DNA from: Paraburkholderia podalyriae
Lineage (GTDB): Bacteria > Pseudomonadota > Gammaproteobacteria > Burkholderiales > Burkholderiaceae
NCBI RefSeq assembly: GCF_014397785.1
Contig: NZ_VZQQ01000017.1
Coordinates: forward strand, 98,522 to 162,521
DNA: 64,000 nt
Direction: 5' to 3'
The translations under genes and the position numbers were made by a program. The notes below the pieces were generated by a model. That model was not told the origin of the DNA and ran no database searches. It saw only the letters and a list, made by a program, of their open reading frames with translations. This document shows positions 28,039-36,677 of this stretch, piece by piece (position 1 is the first letter of the stretch; each line of letters opens with the position of its first letter).

Positions 28039-28172
28039 CCAAGCTCCGGCGGCGCAGGGTTTCGATCTTGATATCGTATCACCTGGCCCTGCTGCCTTGC
28101 AGAGCGCCACGCGGTGCGACCGCGGCATTTGGCCACCGAGACGGCGCTTTCGACACCGACACAATCTGTCAC

Positions 28173-28208
28173 CGAAAACACAAAAGCCAGGCGATGCGCC
28201 TGGCTCTT
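28173..28208 (-). terminator. Terminator of the alpha ribosomal operon after rplQ
   Basis: AGCCAGGCG (28185-28193) pairs with CGCCTGGCT (28197-28205) with an ATG loop. The minus strand continues TTTGTGTTTTCGG, an interrupted U-tract. It lies just past the rplQ stop. Confidence 0.7.
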
Positions 28209-28226
28209 TGTCGAAGCTAAAAAAGC

Positions 28227-28619
28227 TTACTCAGCTTCTTGCACTTCCGTTTCTTCAACTTCCGGACGGTCGAGCAGTTCGACCAGTGCCATCGGCGCGT
28301 TGTCACCAACGCGGAAGCCGAACTTCAGCACGCGCAGGTAACCGCCCGGACGGTTTGCGTAGCGCGGGCCGAGCACGTCGAAGAGCTTCGTGACCGAGTC
28401 GCGATCGCGCAGGCGGTTGAACGCCAGACGACGGTTTGCGAGCGAGGGCTTCTTGCCAAGCGTGATCAGCGGCTCGACGACTTTACGGAGTTCCTTCGCC
28501 TTCGGCAACGTGGTCTTGATGACTTCGTGCTCGATCAGCGAGTTGGACATGTTACGGAGCATTGCCAGACGGTGGCTGCTCGTGCGGTTCAGTTTCCGCA
28601 GACCATGACGGTGACGCAT
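28227..28619 (-). CDS. rplQ: 50S ribosomal protein L17
   Basis: 130-residue large-subunit protein at the exit-tunnel side. MRHRHGLRKLNRTSSHR, the block around LIEHEVIKTTLPKAKELR, and GGYLRVLKFGFRVGDNAPMA are typical. The acidic C-terminal tail (EVEETEVQEAE) is the usual beta-proteobacterial extension. Start ATG 28619. It is the last gene of the alpha operon after rpoA, followed by a terminator. Confidence 0.97.
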   Translation of the reverse strand: MRHRHGLRKLNRTSSHRLAMLRNMSNSLIEHEVIKTTLPKAKELRKVVEPLITLGKKPSLANRRLAFNRLRDRDSVTKLFDVLGPRYANRPGGYLRVLKFGFRVGDNAPMALVELLDRPEVEETEVQEAE

Positions 28620-28807
28620 GTTGATTCCTTCAGTTCAAAGTTTTTGCCCAGCTCTTCTATCGCACTCGCTTGCCGCATCGACAGCAGACAGTGAGCGCAC
28701 GGGCCGGTAGTGAAAAAGACAAGACGCGGATTTTAAAGGAAAATCCGCGTCTTTGCCAGAGAGCACAGCAGCACAACTCGCAGGTTACTCCCAAACGACT
28801 TGTCGGC

Positions 28808-29785
28808 TTACTTGTCGAGACCAGCCGGCGGCCAGTTTTCGAGTTTCATGCCGAGCGTCAGACCACGCGACGCCAGAACTTCCTTGATTTCATTCAACGA
28901 CTTGCGGCCCAAGTTCGGCGTCTTGAGCAGCTCGTTCTCGGTGCGTTGGATCAGGTCGCCGATGTAGTAGATGTTCTCGGCCTTCAGGCAGTTCGCGGAG
29001 CGAACGGTCAGTTCGAGATCGTCGACCGGGCGCAGCAGGATCGGATCGATCTGCGGTGCGCGCGACGGCGCTTCCGCCGCTGCTTCGGTACCTTCCAGCG
29101 CCGCGAACACCGACAGCTGATCGACCAGAATGCGCGCCGATTGACGTATCGCTTCTTCCGGCGAGATCACACCGTTGGTTTCGATGTTCATCACGAGCTT
29201 GTCAAGGTCGGTGCGCTGCTCAACGCGAGCGCTTTCGACCGCGTAGCTCACGCGACGAACCGGCGAAAACGACGCGTCCAGCACGATCCGGCCGATGATC
29301 TTGGCCGAGTCTTCACCGTAACGACGCACATTGCCCGGCACATAGCCGCGGCCCTTTTCGACCTTGATCTGCACGTCGAGCTTGCCGCCCTTCGACAGAT
29401 GCGCAATCACGTGATCCGGGTTGATGACTTCGCAATCGTGTGCGAGTTCGATATCACCGGCGGTGACCACGCCTTCGCCTTCCTTGCGCAGCGTAACCGT
29501 CACTTCGTCACGGTTATGCAGCTTGAAGACGACGCCCTTCAGGTTCAACAACAGGTTGACCACATCCTCTTGCACACCGTCGAGCGTCGAATACTCATGC
29601 ACGACGCCTGCGATCGTCACTTCGGTCGGCGCATAACCGACCATCGATGACAACAGCACGCGCCGAAGCGCGTTACCCAAGGTGTGGCCATAACCGCGTT
29701 CAAACGGTTCCATGACCACTTTCGCGTGGCTTTCGCCAAGCGATTCAACTGCGATGATCTTGGGCTTCAACAAACTGGTTTGCAT
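28808..29785 (-). CDS. rpoA: DNA-directed RNA polymerase subunit alpha
   Basis: 325-residue alpha subunit whose dimer starts core enzyme assembly. The N-terminal domain carries FERGYGHTLGNALRRVLLSS. The C-terminal domain (from about residue 240) has LTVRSANCLKAENIYYIGDL and the helix-hairpin-helix LGRKSLNEIKEVL, which touches UP elements and activators. Start ATG 29785. It lies between rpsD and rplQ, the conserved alpha operon order. Confidence 0.98.
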   Translation of the reverse strand: MQTSLLKPKIIAVESLGESHAKVVMEPFERGYGHTLGNALRRVLLSSMVGYAPTEVTIAGVVHEYSTLDGVQEDVVNLLLNLKGVVFKLHNRDEVTVTLRKEGEGVVTAGDIELAHDCEVINPDHVIAHLSKGGKLDVQIKVEKGRGYVPGNVRRYGEDSAKIIGRIVLDASFSPVRRVSYAVESARVEQRTDLDKLVMNIETNGVISPEEAIRQSARILVDQLSVFAALEGTEAAAEAPSRAPQIDPILLRPVDDLELTVRSANCLKAENIYYIGDLIQRTENELLKTPNLGRKSLNEIKEVLASRGLTLGMKLENWPPAGLDK

Positions 29786-29909
29786 AGGTTTTCCTTTTCA
29801 ATACCCTCGGCTCGTTACACCGATAAGGCTGACCGGTCACAACCTGAAAATAAACAGCCGAGACGCCCCCTTGCGTAACGCAATCGGGGTGCCCCGGCCG
29901 TCAATCCGA

Positions 29910-30533
29910 TTACCGCGAATACAATTCGACGATCAGGCTTTCGTTGATGTCGCCAGCGATGTCGCTGCGTTCCGGCTTCTGCTTGAAGGTACCTTCGAAC
30001 TTCTTCGCGTCGACCGCAACCCAGCTCGGCATGCCGCCTTGTTCGGCGAGCGACAGGGCTTCGACGATACGAGCCTGCTTGCGCTTCTGTTCGCGCACGG
30101 CGACGACGTCGCCGGCCTTCACTTGCATTGACGGGATGTTCGTCACAACGCCGTTCACCGTGATCGCCTTGTGGCCCACAAGCTGACGTGCTTCCGCGCG
30201 CGTCGAGCCGAAGCCCATGCGATACACGACGTTGTCCAGACGTGACTCCAGCAGCTGCAGCAGGTTTTCGCCCGTGTTGCCCTTCAGACGGTCCGCTTCA
30301 GCGAAGTAGCGACGGAACTGGCGCTCGAGGACACCGTAGATACGCTTCACCTTTTGTTTCTCGCGCAGCTGCGTACCATAGTCGGACGTACGTGCACCCG
30401 AGATGCGGCCGTGCTGGCCCGGCTTGCTGTCAAGCTTGCACTTGTCAGCGAGCGAGCGGCGGGCGCTTTTCAGGAAGAGGTCAGTGCCTTCACGGCGGGA
30501 CAGCTTGGCCTTGGGGCCGATATAACGTGCCAC
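29910..30533 (-). CDS. rpsD: 30S ribosomal protein S4 (GTG start)
   Basis: 207-residue 16S rRNA primary binder. MARYIGPKAKLSRREG opens the protein. The N-terminal region has only one cysteine, so this is the zinc-free form. The S4 RNA-binding domain (RLDNVVYRMGFGSTRAEARQ, GHKAITVNG) begins near residue 97. The start codon is GTG at 30533 with AAGGAA upstream. In enterobacteria S4 represses the alpha operon; no binding site was identified here. Confidence 0.97.
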   Translation of the reverse strand: MARYIGPKAKLSRREGTDLFLKSARRSLADKCKLDSKPGQHGRISGARTSDYGTQLREKQKVKRIYGVLERQFRRYFAEADRLKGNTGENLLQLLESRLDNVVYRMGFGSTRAEARQLVGHKAITVNGVVTNIPSMQVKAGDVVAVREQKRKQARIVEALSLAEQGGMPSWVAVDAKKFEGTFKQKPERSDIAGDINESLIVELYSR

Positions 30534-30682
30534 GTTGATTCCTTCTGTGATTTGTCACGCGAATGCTTCCACTCGCGCTAGTCCGAACCCTTTGGGTCGA
30601 ACGGTGGACTTAGTCAATTCAATAACGCGCGCAGCCCGCCGCCGCGCAAGGCGGCAACAGGCGCGCTCGCGAAACCAGCGTC

Positions 30683-31087
30683 TTAGATACGACGACGCTT
30701 CGGCGGACGGCAGCCGTTGTGCGGGACCGGCGTCACGTCAGAGATCGCGGTGATCTTGATACCCAGACCATGCAACGCGCGCACCGCCGATTCACGGCCA
30801 GGACCGGGGCCCTTGATCCGCACTTCGAGGTTCTTTACGCCGTATTCCATCGCCACGCGGCCAGCCGATTCGGCTGCAACCTGAGCTGCAAACGGGGTCG
30901 ACTTACGCGAACCCTTGAAGCCCTGGCCACCCGACGTTGCCCAAGCAAGCGCGTTGCCTTGACGGTCGGTGATCGTGATGATGGTGTTGTTGAACGACGC
31001 GTGAACGTGAACCACGCCCTCGGCGACGTTCTTCTTGACCTTCTTGCGAACGCGTTGCGCCGCGGAGTTGTTCGAAGCCTTAGCCAT
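30683..31087 (-). CDS. rpsK: 30S ribosomal protein S11
   Basis: 134-residue platform protein. The motifs HVHASFNNTIITITDRQGN, SGGQGFKGSRKSTPFAAQ, GPGPGRESAVRAL and the basic C-terminus NGCRPPKRRRI are complete. Start ATG 31087. It lies between rpsM and rpsD, with a 149-base gap before rpsD that contains GC-rich self-complementary sequence but no clear regulatory element. Confidence 0.97.
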   Translation of the reverse strand: MAKASNNSAAQRVRKKVKKNVAEGVVHVHASFNNTIITITDRQGNALAWATSGGQGFKGSRKSTPFAAQVAAESAGRVAMEYGVKNLEVRIKGPGPGRESAVRALHGLGIKITAISDVTPVPHNGCRPPKRRRI

Positions 31088-31115
31088 TACGTTTTCCTGT
31101 AACTGTCAGTTCCGC

Positions 31116-31481
31116 TTACTTCTTCAGCGATTGCGCTGCACGACGCGGACCCTTGCGCGTACGGGCATTCGTACGCGTACGCTGGCCGCGCAGAGGGAGC
31201 CCCTTACGATGCCGCACGCCACGATAGCAGCCGAGATCCATCAGGCGCTTGATGTTCATCGTCGTTTCACGGCGCAGATCGCCTTCAACGATGAACTTGC
31301 CGACTTCTTCACGCAGCTTTTCGAGGTCTGCGTCAGTCAGGTCTTTGACCTTCTTCGAAAATGCCACACCAGCAGCGACGCAAATGTCGCGAGAGCGCGT
31401 GCGACCGACACCGTAAATAGCCGTCAAGCCGATTTCAGTGTGCTGGTGATTCGGGATGTTAACCCCTGCGATACGAGCCAT
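31116..31481 (-). CDS. rpsM: 30S ribosomal protein S13
   Basis: 121-residue head protein contacting the P-site tRNA and L5. MARIAGVNIPNHQH, the helix-hairpin-helix GVGRTRSRDIC, and the basic tail GLPLRGQRTRTNARTRKGPRR are typical. Start ATG 31481, 41 bases after rpmJ. It is the first gene of the classical alpha operon order, here continuous with the spc cluster through infA and rpmJ. Confidence 0.97.
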   Translation of the reverse strand: MARIAGVNIPNHQHTEIGLTAIYGVGRTRSRDICVAAGVAFSKKVKDLTDADLEKLREEVGKFIVEGDLRRETTMNIKRLMDLGCYRGVRHRKGLPLRGQRTRTNARTRKGPRRAAQSLKK

Positions 31482-31522
31482 TGTTTTTCCTCAAACAAAA
31501 AGCGCAAGCAAAAGCGCGGCGT

Positions 31523-31639
31523 TCAGCCTTGACGCTGTTTGTGGCGCGGATCAGAGCTGCAAATCACGCGCACAACGCCTTTGCGCTTGATGATCTTGCA
31601 ATTGCGGCAAATGCGCTTAACCGATGCCATCACTTTCAT
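31523..31639 (-). CDS. rpmJ: 50S ribosomal protein L36
   Basis: 38-residue protein read directly from the sequence: [15 protein letters not shown] at the start and [11 protein letters not shown] at the end. The C-x2-C-x12-C-x4-H zinc pattern is intact (the zinc-binding form). Start ATG 31639, stop TGA 31525-31523. It sits between infA and rpsM, as in other beta-proteobacteria. Confidence 0.95.
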
Positions 31640-31660
31640 GATATTACCCTTTTTTTCAAA

Positions 31661-31879
31661 TCACTTCGCCCGGAAGACGATCCGCGCACGCGACAGATCG
31701 TAAGGCGTCAATTCAACCGTCACCTTGTCGCCCGGCAGAATCCGGATGTAGTGCATCCGCATCTTGCCGGATATGTGTCCCAACACGACATGGCCGTTTT
31801 CCAGCTTCACCCTGAAGGTAGCATTAGGCAGGTTCTCGATTACTTCACCCTGCATCTGGATAACATCGTCTTTGGCCAT
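31661..31879 (-). CDS. infA: Translation initiation factor IF-1
   Basis: 72-residue S1-type OB-fold factor that binds the ribosomal A site with IF-2 and IF-3. MAKDDVIQMQGEVIENLPNA, the GHVVLGHISGKMR strand and GDKVTVELTPYDL are conserved. AAGGAC precedes the ATG at 31879; the in-frame ATG at 31891 would overlap secY and is rejected. It lies 8 bases after secY, inside the ribosomal cluster rather than near aat as in E. coli. Confidence 0.96.
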   Translation of the reverse strand: MAKDDVIQMQGEVIENLPNATFRVKLENGHVVLGHISGKMRMHYIRILPGDKVTVELTPYDLSRARIVFRAK

Positions 31880-31887
31880 AAGTCCTT

Positions 31888-33234
31888 TCAACGCATCGGG
31901 ACGCCGCCGCCTTTGAAATTAGCTTTCTTCAGCAGCGATTCATACTGTTGCGACATAACGTACGACTGCACCTGCGCCATGAAATCCATTGTGACGACAA
32001 CAATGATCAGCAGCGACGTTCCACCAAAATAAAACGGCACGTTCCAGCGCAGCACCAGAAATTCGGGCAGCAGACAAACGAACACGATGTAGATCGCACC
32101 GGCGAGCGTCAGACGCGTGAGGATACGGTCGATATATCGCGCCGTCTGATCGCCCGGGCGGATGCCAGGGACGAAAGCGCCACTCTTTTTCAGGTTGTCG
32201 GCCGTTTCCCTGCTGTTGAACACCAGTGCGGTGTAGAAGAAGCAGAAGAAGACGATCGCCAACGCGTACAGCAACACGTACACGGGTTGACCGGGCTTCA
32301 GGGCTTCGGCCACGTTGTGCAACGCGTCTGCGAACCAGCTGGTACGCGAACCCGAACTGAACCAGTTCAGGATAGTTGCCGGGAAGAGAATGATCGACGA
32401 TGCGAAGATCGGCGGAATCACACCCGACATGTTCAGCTTCAGCGGCAAATGCGAAGACTGGCCGCCGTAAATCTTGTTGCCAACCTGCCGTTTTGCGTAA
32501 TTCACAAGAATCTTGCGCTGGCCGCGTTCGATGAACACCACCAGATACGTCACAGCAGCAATTAGCGCGACGACGATAATCGCCGAGATGATGCTCATCG
32601 AGCCGGTTCGCACCAGTTCAAAGAGACCACCAATTGCGTTCGGGAAACCCGCCGCAATACCGCCGAAAATGATAATCGAGATACCGTTGCCAAGCCCGCG
32701 TTCCGTGATCTGCTCACCCAGCCACATCAGGAACATCGTGCCGGTCACCAGCGTCACGACCGTCGTCAACCGGAACACCATCCCCGGATCAATCACGAGG
32801 CCCGGCTGATTTTCCAGCGCGACGGCAATACCGAACGCCTGGAAGGTCGCCAGCACAACCGTGAAGACGCGCGTGTACTGCGTAATCTTCCGCTGACCTG
32901 CCTGCCCTTCCTTTTTCAGCGCTTCGAGCTGCGGCGACACAATCGCCAGCAACTGCATGATGATCGAAGCCGAAATATAGGGCATGATCCCAAGCGCGAA
33001 AATCGTGAACCGCGAAAGTGCGCCGCCCGAGAACATGTTGAACATGCCAAGGATGCCGCCCGACTGGCTTTGGAACAACTTCGCCAGTTGGTCCGGGTCG
33101 ATACCCGGCACCGGAATATGCGCGCCGATACGGTAGACGACCAGCGCCAGCAGCAGAAACACTGCTCGCCGACGCAGATCGCCGAACTTCGCCGCGCTGC
33201 GACCGGGTTTTGCGAGACTCGGGCTGTTAGCCAA
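31888..33234 (-). CDS. secY: Preprotein translocase subunit SecY (TTG start)
   Basis: 448-residue, ten-TM protein channel of the Sec translocon. The plug region (GILGMFNMFSGGALSRFTIFALGIMP), the cytoplasmic loop RGQRKILVNYAKRQVG, and LPLKLNMSGVIPPIF are intact. Start TTG 33234: relatives begin ANSPSLAKPGRS after Met, and GGAGA lies 7 bases before this TTG. The ATG at 33252 six codons earlier has no SD. It ends the spc cluster after rplO. Confidence 0.95.
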   Translation of the reverse strand: MANSPSLAKPGRSAAKFGDLRRRAVFLLLALVVYRIGAHIPVPGIDPDQLAKLFQSQSGGILGMFNMFSGGALSRFTIFALGIMPYISASIIMQLLAIVSPQLEALKKEGQAGQRKITQYTRVFTVVLATFQAFGIAVALENQPGLVIDPGMVFRLTTVVTLVTGTMFLMWLGEQITERGLGNGISIIIFGGIAAGFPNAIGGLFELVRTGSMSIISAIIVVALIAAVTYLVVFIERGQRKILVNYAKRQVGNKIYGGQSSHLPLKLNMSGVIPPIFASSIILFPATILNWFSSGSRTSWFADALHNVAEALKPGQPVYVLLYALAIVFFCFFYTALVFNSRETADNLKKSGAFVPGIRPGDQTARYIDRILTRLTLAGAIYIVFVCLLPEFLVLRWNVPFYFGGTSLLIIVVVTMDFMAQVQSYVMSQQYESLLKKANFKGGGVPMR

Positions 33235-33280
33235 GTACGTTCTCCGATGCAAATGCTAGTGACGGCAAATAACTTGCGCG

Positions 33281-33715
33281 TTACTCGGCAAAAGAGCCAC
33301 CGGTTGCTTCGATGGCAGCGCGTGCGTTCTTCGTCGCACCCAGACCCTTTACAACGACCTTGCGTTTCAGCTCGCCCGTCGCGATGATCTTGGCGCTACG
33401 GATCAGCTCGCCGACCAAGCCGGCTTGCTTGAGAGCCAGCAGATCGATTTCGTCGACCGGCAGCTTCTCGAGATCCGAGAGACGCACTTCACCGACGAAT
33501 TCCTTCGTCAGCGAGGTGAAGCCACGCTTCGGCAGGCGGCGTTGCAGTGGCATTTGACCGCCTTCGAAGCCAACCTTGTGAAAGCCGCCCGACCGCGACT
33601 TCTGACCCTTGTGACCACGGCCAGCAGTCTTGCCGAGGCCGGAGCCGATGCCGCGACCAACGCGACGCTTTGCGTGCTTCGCGCCTTCAGCCGGCTTCAG
33701 GTTATTCAATTCCAT
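33281..33715 (-). CDS. rplO: 50S ribosomal protein L15
   Basis: 144-residue 23S rRNA binder. MELNNLKPAEGAKHAKRR opens the protein, followed by the glycine/arginine-rich GRGIGSGLGKTAGRGHKGQKSRSG arm split across two motifs, and the C-terminal GATKNARAAIEATGG. The start is ATG 33715 with AGGAG 7 bases upstream; an earlier in-frame TTG is not needed. It lies between rpmD and secY. Confidence 0.97.
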   Translation of the reverse strand: MELNNLKPAEGAKHAKRRVGRGIGSGLGKTAGRGHKGQKSRSGGFHKVGFEGGQMPLQRRLPKRGFTSLTKEFVGEVRLSDLEKLPVDEIDLLALKQAGLVGELIRSAKIIATGELKRKVVVKGLGATKNARAAIEATGGSFAE

Positions 33716-33744
33716 TATCAACTCCTTGAGTCCCGGTCAGCCGC

Positions 33745-33927
33745 TTAGCTGATGACCTTAACGAGGTACGAAACCTTGTTGATCATGCCGCGCACAGCCG
33801 GCGTGTCCTCCAACTCGCTAACCGAGTTGAGTCGGCGCAGACCCAGACCACGCACCGTTGCGCGGTGCGATTCACGGGTGCCGATCAGGCTCTTGACGAG
33901 CTGGACCTTGACAGTTTTATCAGACAT
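33745..33927 (-). CDS. rpmD: 50S ribosomal protein L30
   Basis: 60-residue protein of the short bacterial L30 type, with VQLVKSLIGTRESHRATVRGLGL and a C-terminal VRGMINKVSYLVKV. The ATG at 33927 has GGTGGA upstream; the ATG three codons earlier is less well placed. It lies between rpsE and rplO. Confidence 0.96.
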   Translation of the reverse strand: MSDKTVKVQLVKSLIGTRESHRATVRGLGLRRLNSVSELEDTPAVRGMINKVSYLVKVIS

Positions 33928-33938
33928 GGTGTCCACCT

Positions 33939-34457
33939 TTAGCCCAGAATTTCTTCGACGGACTTGCCACGCTTCCCAGCGATATCGGCCGGCGTGGACT
34001 GCTTGCGCAGACCGTCGAGCGTCGCACGAACAAGGTTGTACGGGTTCGTCGAACCGTGGCTCTTGGCCACGACGTTCTGCACGCCCATCACGTCGAACAC
34101 AGCGCGCATCGGGCCGCCAGCGATCACGCCGGTACCGTCCTTCGCCGGAGCAAGGAGAACCGTCGATGCGCCGTGCTTACCGTGCACTTCGTGTTGCAGG
34201 GTACCGTTCTTCAGCGGCACCTTGAACATGTTGCGGCGAGCCTGTTCCATCGCCTTTTGGACAGCGACAGGCACTTCCTTCGCCTTGCCCTTGCCCATAC
34301 CGACGCGGCCATCACCGTCGCCAACCACGGTCAGTGCGGCGAAGCCGAGGATACGGCCACCCTTCACGACCTTGGTCACGCGGTTGACCGAGATCATCTT
34401 TTCACGAAGGCCGTCGTCGCGTTCGTCAGCCTGAACTTTAGCTTGCATCTTTGCCAT
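33939..34457 (-). CDS. rpsE: 30S ribosomal protein S5
   Basis: 172-residue protein with an N-terminal dsRNA-binding-like domain (RVTKVVKGGRILGFAALTVVGDGDGRVG) and a C-terminal domain with GGPMRAVFDVMGVQNVVAKSHGS. It contributes to decoding fidelity and mRNA unwinding. No changes are evident in the loop linked to spectinomycin resistance in other species. Start ATG 34457. Confidence 0.97.
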   Translation of the reverse strand: MAKMQAKVQADERDDGLREKMISVNRVTKVVKGGRILGFAALTVVGDGDGRVGMGKGKAKEVPVAVQKAMEQARRNMFKVPLKNGTLQHEVHGKHGASTVLLAPAKDGTGVIAGGPMRAVFDVMGVQNVVAKSHGSTNPYNLVRATLDGLRKQSTPADIAGKRGKSVEEILG

Positions 34458-34471
34458 GACGAATTCTTCCC

Positions 34472-34837
34472 TTAGAACTTGAGTCCGGCTTCGCGCGCCG
34501 CATCAGCCAGCGCTTTCACGCGGCCGTGGTAACGAAAACCCGAACGATCGAAGGCGACGGATTCGATGCCGGCTGCCTTTGCCTTTTCTGCAATGCGCTT
34601 GCCGATCAGAGTCGCAGCGGCAACATTGCCGCCCTTGCCTGACTGATCGGCCAGTTGCGCACGCACTTCGGCCTCGAGCGTCGACGCACTGGCAAGCACC
34701 TTGGTGCCGCACGGCGAGAACACTTGCGCATAGATGTGCGTGTTCGTGCGGTGCACGGCGAGACGCGCGACCTGCAGTTCAGAGATCTTGATACGCGTCT
34801 GACGAGCGCGGCGCAGGCGAGATTGAGTCTTATCCAT
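34472..34837 (-). CDS. rplR: 50S ribosomal protein L18
   Basis: 121-residue 5S rRNA-binding protein. RRARQTRIKI at the N-terminus, LAVHRTNTHIYAQV and the C-terminal FDRSGFRYHGRVKALADAAREAGLKF are characteristic. Start ATG 34837; order rplF-rplR-rpsE as in the spc operon. Confidence 0.97.
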   Translation of the reverse strand: MDKTQSRLRRARQTRIKISELQVARLAVHRTNTHIYAQVFSPCGTKVLASASTLEAEVRAQLADQSGKGGNVAAATLIGKRIAEKAKAAGIESVAFDRSGFRYHGRVKALADAAREAGLKF

Positions 34838-34849
34838 GATTGCGCACCC

Positions 34850-35380
34850 TTACTTCTTCTTCGTTTCTTTGAGGATCACAACCTCATCGGCGTAACGCAC
34901 GCCCTTGCCCTTATAGGGCTCCGGCGGACGGTAGCCGCGCACTTCTGCAGCGACTTGACCGACTTGTTGCTTGTTGATCCCCTTGATCACGATTTCGGTT
35001 TGCGACGGAGTTTCTGCCTTGACGCCAGCCGGCATCTGGTGCACCACCGGGTGCGAGAAACCCAGCGACAGGTTCAGCTTGTCGCCTTGCGCCTGTGCGC
35101 GATAACCGACGCCAACAAGCGTCAGCCTGCGCTCGAAACCCTTCGTCACGCCATGCACCATGTTCGCAACCAGTGCGCGCATCGTGCCCGACATCGCATT
35201 CGCCTCGCGGCTTTCATCGACCGGCTCGAACTTCAGCGTGCCGTTGTCGTTTACCACCTTCACGAGGCTGTTGGCAACCTGCGAAATCGTACCCAGCGGA
35301 CCCTTGACAGTAATACTGTCGGCGCTCAGGGCCACTTCCGCGCCTTGCAGCGCGATCGGGCTCTTACCTACTCGAGACAT
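34850..35380 (-). CDS. rplF: 50S ribosomal protein L6
   Basis: 176-residue protein near the factor-binding site, made of two repeated alpha/beta domains. MSRVGKSPIALQGAEV, VKGPLGTISQ, and RGYRPPEPYKGKGVRYADE are the usual landmarks. Start ATG 35380, directly after rpsH. Confidence 0.97.
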   Translation of the reverse strand: MSRVGKSPIALQGAEVALSADSITVKGPLGTISQVANSLVKVVNDNGTLKFEPVDESREANAMSGTMRALVANMVHGVTKGFERRLTLVGVGYRAQAQGDKLNLSLGFSHPVVHQMPAGVKAETPSQTEIVIKGINKQQVGQVAAEVRGYRPPEPYKGKGVRYADEVVILKETKKK

Positions 35381-35398
35381 GTTTCTCTCCTTTCGGCC

Positions 35399-35794
35399 TT
35401 AAGCGACGTAGCAGATGACTTCGCCGCCAACGCCCGTTGCACGTGCCTTGCGGTCCGTCATCACACCCTTCGGCGTCGACACGATCGCCACGCCCAAGCC
35501 ATTCATGACCACGGGGATGTCGTTACGGCCGCGGTACACACGCAGGCCGGGTTTCGACACGCGTTCGATGCGCTCGATGACCGGGCGGCCAGCGTAATAC
35601 TTCAACACGATGTTCAATTCCGACTTCGCACCTTCGGACTTCACTGCGAAATCGTCGATATAGCCTTCGTCCTTCAGGACCTGCGCAATCGCAATCTTGA
35701 CTTTTGACGAGGGCATAGTCACCGAAACCTTCTCGACCATCTGCGCATTGCGGATGCGAGTCAGCATATCGGCGATAGGATCACTCATGCTCAT
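35399..35794 (-). CDS. rpsH: 30S ribosomal protein S8
   Basis: 131-residue 16S rRNA primary binder. SDPIADMLTRIRNAQ at the start and the C-terminal MTDRKARATGVGGEVICYVA, with the conserved core STPKGVMTD, are intact. In E. coli S8 represses the spc operon through an rplE mRNA site; I could not locate an equivalent by eye. Start ATG 35794 (a second ATG lies two codons later). Confidence 0.97.
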   Translation of the reverse strand: MSMSDPIADMLTRIRNAQMVEKVSVTMPSSKVKIAIAQVLKDEGYIDDFAVKSEGAKSELNIVLKYYAGRPVIERIERVSKPGLRVYRGRNDIPVVMNGLGVAIVSTPKGVMTDRKARATGVGGEVICYVA

Positions 35795-35808
35795 TTATGT
35801 TTCTCCTA

Positions 35809-36114
35809 TTACCAGCTCGCCTTGGTCAGGCCAGGAATCTCGCCGCGGAACGCGATTTCACGAATCTTGTTACGCGCCAGACCGAATTTACGGAACGTGC
35901 CGCGCGGACGACCGGTAATTGCGCAACGATTGCGCTTACGGGTCGGGTTAGAGTTACGCGGCAGTTGCTGCAGTTCCAGACGTGCTGCGTAATGCTCTTC
36001 TTCCGACTTGCTCGTGTCGCCTATGATTGCCTTAAGTGCAGCACGCTTGGGAGCGTACTTGGCGGCGAGGCGAGCACGCTTCTTTTCACGTTCGATCAGT
36101 GCCAGTTTAGCCAC
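35809..36114 (-). CDS. rpsN: 30S ribosomal protein S14 (zinc-free type, GTG start)
   Basis: 101-residue long form of S14. It lacks the CxxC...CxxC zinc motif of the short form and has one cysteine in NRCAITGRPRGTFRKFGLARN. The start codon is GTG 36114, with GAGGTTACC just upstream. It lies between rplE and rpsH. Confidence 0.97.
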   Translation of the reverse strand: MAKLALIEREKKRARLAAKYAPKRAALKAIIGDTSKSEEEHYAARLELQQLPRNSNPTRKRNRCAITGRPRGTFRKFGLARNKIREIAFRGEIPGLTKASW

Positions 36115-36121
36115 GGTAACC

Positions 36122-36661
36122 TCAGTTTCTGAACGGGAACTTGAAGCCGGCGAGCAGAGCCTTTGCTTCGTCGTCAGTCTTCGCAGTCGTCGTGATGCTG
36201 ATGTTCAGCCCACGCAGTGCGTCGATCTTGTCGTAGTCGATTTCGGGGAAAATGATCTGCTCTTTCACACCGATGTTGTAGTTGCCGCGACCGTCGAACG
36301 CCCTGCCCGACACGCCACGGAAGTCGCGTACACGAGGGAGCGCAACCGTCACGAAACGGTCGAGGAATTCGTACATTGCCTGACCACGCAGCGTGACCAT
36401 TGCACCGATCGGATAGCCCTGACGGATCTTGAAGCCAGCGATTGCCTTGCGTGCCTTCGTGATCACCGGCTTTTGACCTGCAATCTTCGTCAGATCGCCA
36501 ACGGCGTTTTCGATGATCTTCTTGTCGGCGACGGCTTCGCCAAGGCCCATGTTCAGGGTGATCTTGGTGATGCGCGGCACTTCCATAACGGACTTGTAAC
36601 CGAACTTCTCGATGAGGCCGGGTACAACCTTCTCTTTGTAAAACTCTTGCAAACGAGCCAT
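36122..36661 (-). CDS. rplE: 50S ribosomal protein L5
   Basis: 179-residue 5S rRNA-binding protein of the central protuberance. MARLQEFYKEKVVPGLIEKFGY, ITLNMGLGEAVADKK, GYPIGAMVTLRG and GLNISITTTAKTDDEAKALL are characteristic. Start ATG 36661, 16 bases after rplX. Confidence 0.97.
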   Translation of the reverse strand: MARLQEFYKEKVVPGLIEKFGYKSVMEVPRITKITLNMGLGEAVADKKIIENAVGDLTKIAGQKPVITKARKAIAGFKIRQGYPIGAMVTLRGQAMYEFLDRFVTVALPRVRDFRGVSGRAFDGRGNYNIGVKEQIIFPEIDYDKIDALRGLNISITTTAKTDDEAKALLAGFKFPFRN

Positions 36662-36677
36662 TTTTTACTCCGCAGCG

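Noticed and set aside
28038..28181. N-terminal extension of cutA from an upstream ATG
   Set aside because: The added 48 residues have no similarity to CutA and no SD; the GTG inside the repeat fits the conserved start.
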